Shown: piece by piece, positions 29,575-32,404 of the stretch
Numbering within the stretch: the first letter of the stretch is position 1
How the letters are laid out: the number at the start of each line of letters is the position of its first letter
Virus record (IMG/VR): IMGVR_UViG_3300025280_000102
Location: 1-32,404 of that record
Direction: 5' to 3' (one strand)
From: a virus
DNA: 32,404 bases
Program-made: the position numbers and the translations under genes
The notes under the pieces: model-generated
Database searches by the model: none
Seen by the model: only the letters and a program-made list of their open reading frames with translations
Told to the model about the DNA's origin: nothing

Positions 29575-31191
29575 ATGGCACGGCCTAAATTAAAAGATGG
29601 AGAGCGGGGTAATTATAATGTATCCCGCAAGGAGCAAAAAAAGCGTACTATTCAAAAACGCTTAAATTCTCAAAGACGAACACTTGAGAAAGAATCTAAA
29701 AAAGTTAGAACAAGAAGAGAGAAGATAAAACAGAATGAAGAACGTCTTAAAGTACTTAAAAATGGTGGTGTCACTTCCGATGAAAGTTTGGGCGTGGTTC
29801 TTGAAGATAACCAAGAACTCGTGTTCTCTCCTAATGCGGGGCCTCAAACTGACTTCTTAGCAGCACCTGAAAAAGAAGTATTGTATGGTGGTGCTGCCGG
29901 TGGCGGAAAAAGTTATGCGATGCTTGTTGATCTTCTACGGTATGCGAATAATCGCAATCACAGAGCATTGTTGCTACGTAGAACACTTGCAGAGTTAACA
30001 GAGCTTGTCGATCAAAGCAAGAAACTATATTTACACGCTTTTCCGAAAGCACGGTTTAAAGAATCGACTAAGACATGGGAGTTTCCAAGCGGTGCAACAG
30101 CACTCTTTAGTTATGTTGATAAAGATGATGATGTGTATCGCTATCAAGGACAATCGTTCACATGGATAGGAATTGACGAATTAGGCCACTACCCGTCACC
30201 ATACGTGTGGAACTACCTACGATCACGTTTACGGACAGCAGATAGCTCTATAGATACGTATATGAGAGCGACAGCCAATCCCGGTGGTGTTGGTGGCTGG
30301 TGGATCAAGAAGATGTTTATTGATCCTAATCCTCCAAATGAGCCGTTTTGGGCCACAGACATTGATACAAATAAACCGCTAGTCTACGGTCCAAATCATG
30401 CAGATGCGGGAGAGCCGCTGTTTCATCGTAAGTTTATTCCTGCACGGCTAACAGATAATCCGTATCTTATGATTACGGGTGAATACGAAGCGATGCTCTA
30501 TTCTCTGCCAGAGGTTGAGCGAAGAAGGCTACTAGAAGGCGACTGGGATGTAGCAGAAGGTGCTGCATTTAGTGAGTTTAATAGAGAGGTTCACGTTGTT
30601 GATCCGTTTGAAGTTCCCGAAGGTTGGGCAAGGATAAGGGCGGGAGACTATGGATATAGTTCTCCTAGTTGTATTCTTTGGGGCGCAGTTGATTGGGACG
30701 GGAACTTATGGATATATCGGGAATTATACATTAAAGGGTATACAGGCGAAGCATTAGCACAGTTAATCCGTGAAATGGATCGGAAAGATACGAGAATGTC
30801 AATCTCTGTTCTTGATAAATCGTGTTGGAACCGTACTGGATTAGGGCCATCTATAGCAGAAACGATGATACGTCAAGGAGTACGGTGGATTCCATCCGAT
30901 TCAAATAGAATGTCAGGTAAGATAGAAGTACACAGAAGGCTTGCTATGAATGATTATGGAGAACCGCGACTACGAATTTTCTCCACATGCACAAATCTTG
31001 TTCGTACTCTTCCTACAATACCTTTATCTAAGACGAACAGCGAAGATGTCGATACAAAGTCAGATGATCATGCGTATGACGCACTACGATATATGTGTAT
31101 GACTAGACAGGTTTCTACACCACAAGCAGCTATTTTTAGGAATATGCATCATAGGCCACCAGAGCTTACGGATGCTACATTTGGGTACTAA
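29575..31191 (+). CDS. terL: Terminase large subunit (538 aa)
   Basis: The N-terminal 65 residues form a basic helix not usual in TerL. The ATPase follows: Walker A LYGGAAGGGKSYAM near 103-116, arginine-rich RALLLRRTLAELTELV, and Walker B FTWIGIDELG near 193-202 with the catalytic Glu. The RNase H-like nuclease has Asp in RIRAGDYGYSSPSCILWG (about 355-372), Asp in SVLDKSCW and DDHAYDALRYM near 508-518. It translocates and cuts DNA into proheads. The start directly abuts the upstream stop, so it depends on coupling; no strong ribosome site is seen. Confidence 0.95.
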   Translation: MARPKLKDGERGNYNVSRKEQKKRTIQKRLNSQRRTLEKESKKVRTRREKIKQNEERLKVLKNGGVTSDESLGVVLEDNQELVFSPNAGPQTDFLAAPEKEVLYGGAAGGGKSYAMLVDLLRYANNRNHRALLLRRTLAELTELVDQSKKLYLHAFPKARFKESTKTWEFPSGATALFSYVDKDDDVYRYQGQSFTWIGIDELGHYPSPYVWNYLRSRLRTADSSIDTYMRATANPGGVGGWWIKKMFIDPNPPNEPFWATDIDTNKPLVYGPNHADAGEPLFHRKFIPARLTDNPYLMITGEYEAMLYSLPEVERRRLLEGDWDVAEGAAFSEFNREVHVVDPFEVPEGWARIRAGDYGYSSPSCILWGAVDWDGNLWIYRELYIKGYTGEALAQLIREMDRKDTRMSISVLDKSCWNRTGLGPSIAETMIRQGVRWIPSDSNRMSGKIEVHRRLAMNDYGEPRLRIFSTCTNLVRTLPTIPLSKTNSEDVDTKSDDHAYDALRYMCMTRQVSTPQAAIFRNMHHRPPELTDATFGY

Positions 31192-31196
31192 ATAGT

Positions 31197-32404
31197 ATGG
31201 TACGCGATCCAAATACACGTTTGTATCATAAAAATCCATTTATAAAAAGGGCTTTAGATGAGCGAGAAAGACGCTATCAAGACAAAATGGATTATGACGA
31301 TTTTCTTAGTTGGCTAAGAACTCCAGATGGACAAGAATTTTTAGAAGAACAAGTTCATATAAGTGGTTGGTTAGATACACCTGATGGAAAGGTATGGTTA
31401 GATTCAGATGATGGAAGGAATTGGAGCAGAACTACACAACAAGGAGAAGAGTATCATCGACTTCGTAGTACCAGAAAAGCAAGACAAAAATATAAACTTG
31501 GTAATCCATTATATGATTTATATGAAAAAAAAGAGGAACAAGAAAGATCAACTAGTAAAGAAATAGATCTATTAACAGAAGAAGAAAAACGAGAATTAAT
31601 TTTACGAACCAGACCAACCAAACAAAAATTAACTGTATGGAGAGAATCTGACCAAGCTAATGCTCTTGAAAGTTTTAGTGGATCAGGTAAATCTATTTTT
31701 GAAATCCGTGAAGAGGGTGTTAAGGGTAGACCAGCGGGTAAACTTCCTACCATATCAACACAAGGAGAGGCTGTTGTAGCAAGAAGGCATGGTGGTGGAA
31801 GGTCTCTTGATCCTATGCATCCGCGTGAAATAATAAATAAAATAAGAGGTAAATGGGGTAAGGTTCTTCCTAAACCATTAACTATAGGAGAAAGTGATAA
31901 ACTACATGAAGGTATGAAGGCAAGAGTTTTAGAAGACAAAAAGTTTGCATTAAATCGTGAGAAAATATTAGAATACGTAAGATCATTTGAATCTTCATCC
32001 GAAAATTGGGAAGATACACCATTTGGTAAAGAAATACTGGAGTATATTAGACCTGAACTTAAAGGTTTAAGTGTTAGAACTAAAGATGGAGTTGTTGAAA
32101 TATTAAAAGCTTGGCGAGATAGGCCGGGAATAGGGCATAATCAACCTCCTGAAGGTCAACTTATAGAAGGTGAAATTGATCAATCAAAATGGGCAGAACA
32201 ACCAAAAAAGCCTAGTACAGAATTACCGACAGAAGGTAAGGACTTAGTTAATGCTAGTAATTATTATAATGTTGAAGCAAATAGAATTTTTAAGGGAACA
32301 AAAGGACCAAAGTTAAGAAAGACAGGTTGGATGCAAGGTCAAGAACACCCTGTTTACGACTTCTTTGAATATAATGCGTCTAAAGCACAAGCTATATTTG
32401 ATTT
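31197..32404 (+). CDS. Long hypothetical protein, 3' end beyond window (at least 402 aa)
   Basis: ATG 31197 is five bases after the TerL stop, and the frame stays open to the right edge. Residues 36-85 hold an imperfect repeat built on WLxTPDGxxWL and DGxxW. Much of the rest is charged and low in hydrophobic residues. RPGIGHNQPPEG lies near residue 310; IGHNxPP peptides are, as I recall, frequent in alphaproteobacterial and related phage proteins. After TerL one expects a portal protein, but no portal feature is visible in this part. It may be a scaffold, ejection or regulatory protein. Confidence 0.6.
   Translation, partial: MVRDPNTRLYHKNPFIKRALDERERRYQDKMDYDDFLSWLRTPDGQEFLEEQVHISGWLDTPDGKVWLDSDDGRNWSRTTQQGEEYHRLRSTRKARQKYKLGNPLYDLYEKKEEQERSTSKEIDLLTEEEKRELILRTRPTKQKLTVWRESDQANALESFSGSGKSIFEIREEGVKGRPAGKLPTISTQGEAVVARRHGGGRSLDPMHPREIINKIRGKWGKVLPKPLTIGESDKLHEGMKARVLEDKKFALNREKILEYVRSFESSSENWEDTPFGKEILEYIRPELKGLSVRTKDGVVEILKAWRDRPGIGHNQPPEGQLIEGEIDQSKWAEQPKKPSTELPTEGKDLVNASNYYNVEANRIFKGTKGPKLRKTGWMQGQEHPVYDFFEYNASKAQAIFD

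Noticed and set aside
1-32404. Terminal redundancy or circular overlap of the window
   Set aside because: The first and last bases share no visible sequence, and both ends cut open reading frames, so the window is an internal piece.

Overview
The window is part of a tailed dsDNA bacteriophage genome, roughly 35-40% GC by eye, with gapless gene packing, Shine-Dalgarno-led genes and many stop/start overlaps. It holds a small and a large terminase subunit, large virion-associated proteins, and a T7-style replication set: a primase-helicase, a family A DNA polymerase, a gp2.5-like single-stranded DNA-binding protein and endonuclease I. No phage RNA polymerase is visible, and near-perfect sigma70 promoters occur, so host RNA polymerase probably transcribes at least the early genes. 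A class II (cobalamin-dependent) ribonucleotide reductase and a MIP18/DUF59 protein suggest an aquatic, possibly alphaproteobacterial host, but that is inference. Both ends cut through genes. Portal, capsid and lysis-enzyme genes are not seen and presumably lie outside.

Layout. 1-9714 (+): late genes. These are a holin-like fragment, then virion proteins whose size order (small, 640 aa, 1474 aa, then a small membrane protein) resembles T7 gp14-gp15-gp16-gp17.5. 9711-23708 (-): the early/replication operon, read leftward from a promoter at 23745-23773. It starts with a run of very small proteins, including several 26-100 aa membrane or zinc-ribbon proteins. Then come DUF59, Pol A, SSB, a Cas4-like nuclease, primase-helicase, two more PD-(D/E)XK-type nucleases, a MazG-like pyrophosphohydrolase, DUF3310, the class II RNR, and a fusion of a Rep_3-type winged helix with an HNH nuclease. 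23709-24041: a bidirectional control region with back-to-back promoters flanking four tandem 17-bp repeats. 24042-27383 (+): an accessory module (GP88-family and DUF932 proteins, a zinc ribbon, unknowns) that becomes more GC-rich toward its right end. 27384-28296: about 900 bp without a credible gene, but full of structure: hairpins, a recurring CAGCRAATATA motif, two near-identical sigma70 promoters facing outward, and between them a 115-bp palindrome with perfectly symmetric blocks. 28297-32404 (+): the packaging operon (TerS, three small basic proteins ending in or next to a shared GGSVRAARF-like tail, TerL, then a truncated long gene).

How it fits together. The leftward operon supplies deoxynucleotides (RNR, MazG-like, DUF3310), copies DNA (primase-helicase, Pol A, SSB) and processes or resolves it (Cas4-like nuclease, endonuclease I, a further nuclease). 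The rightward packaging and virion genes act late. The most unusual parts are the two repeat-rich non-coding regions, the Rep_3-HNH fusion touching the end of the RNR gene, the repeated C-terminal tail upstream of TerL, and a set of tiny membrane proteins, two genes of which seem to need AUA or AUU start codons.
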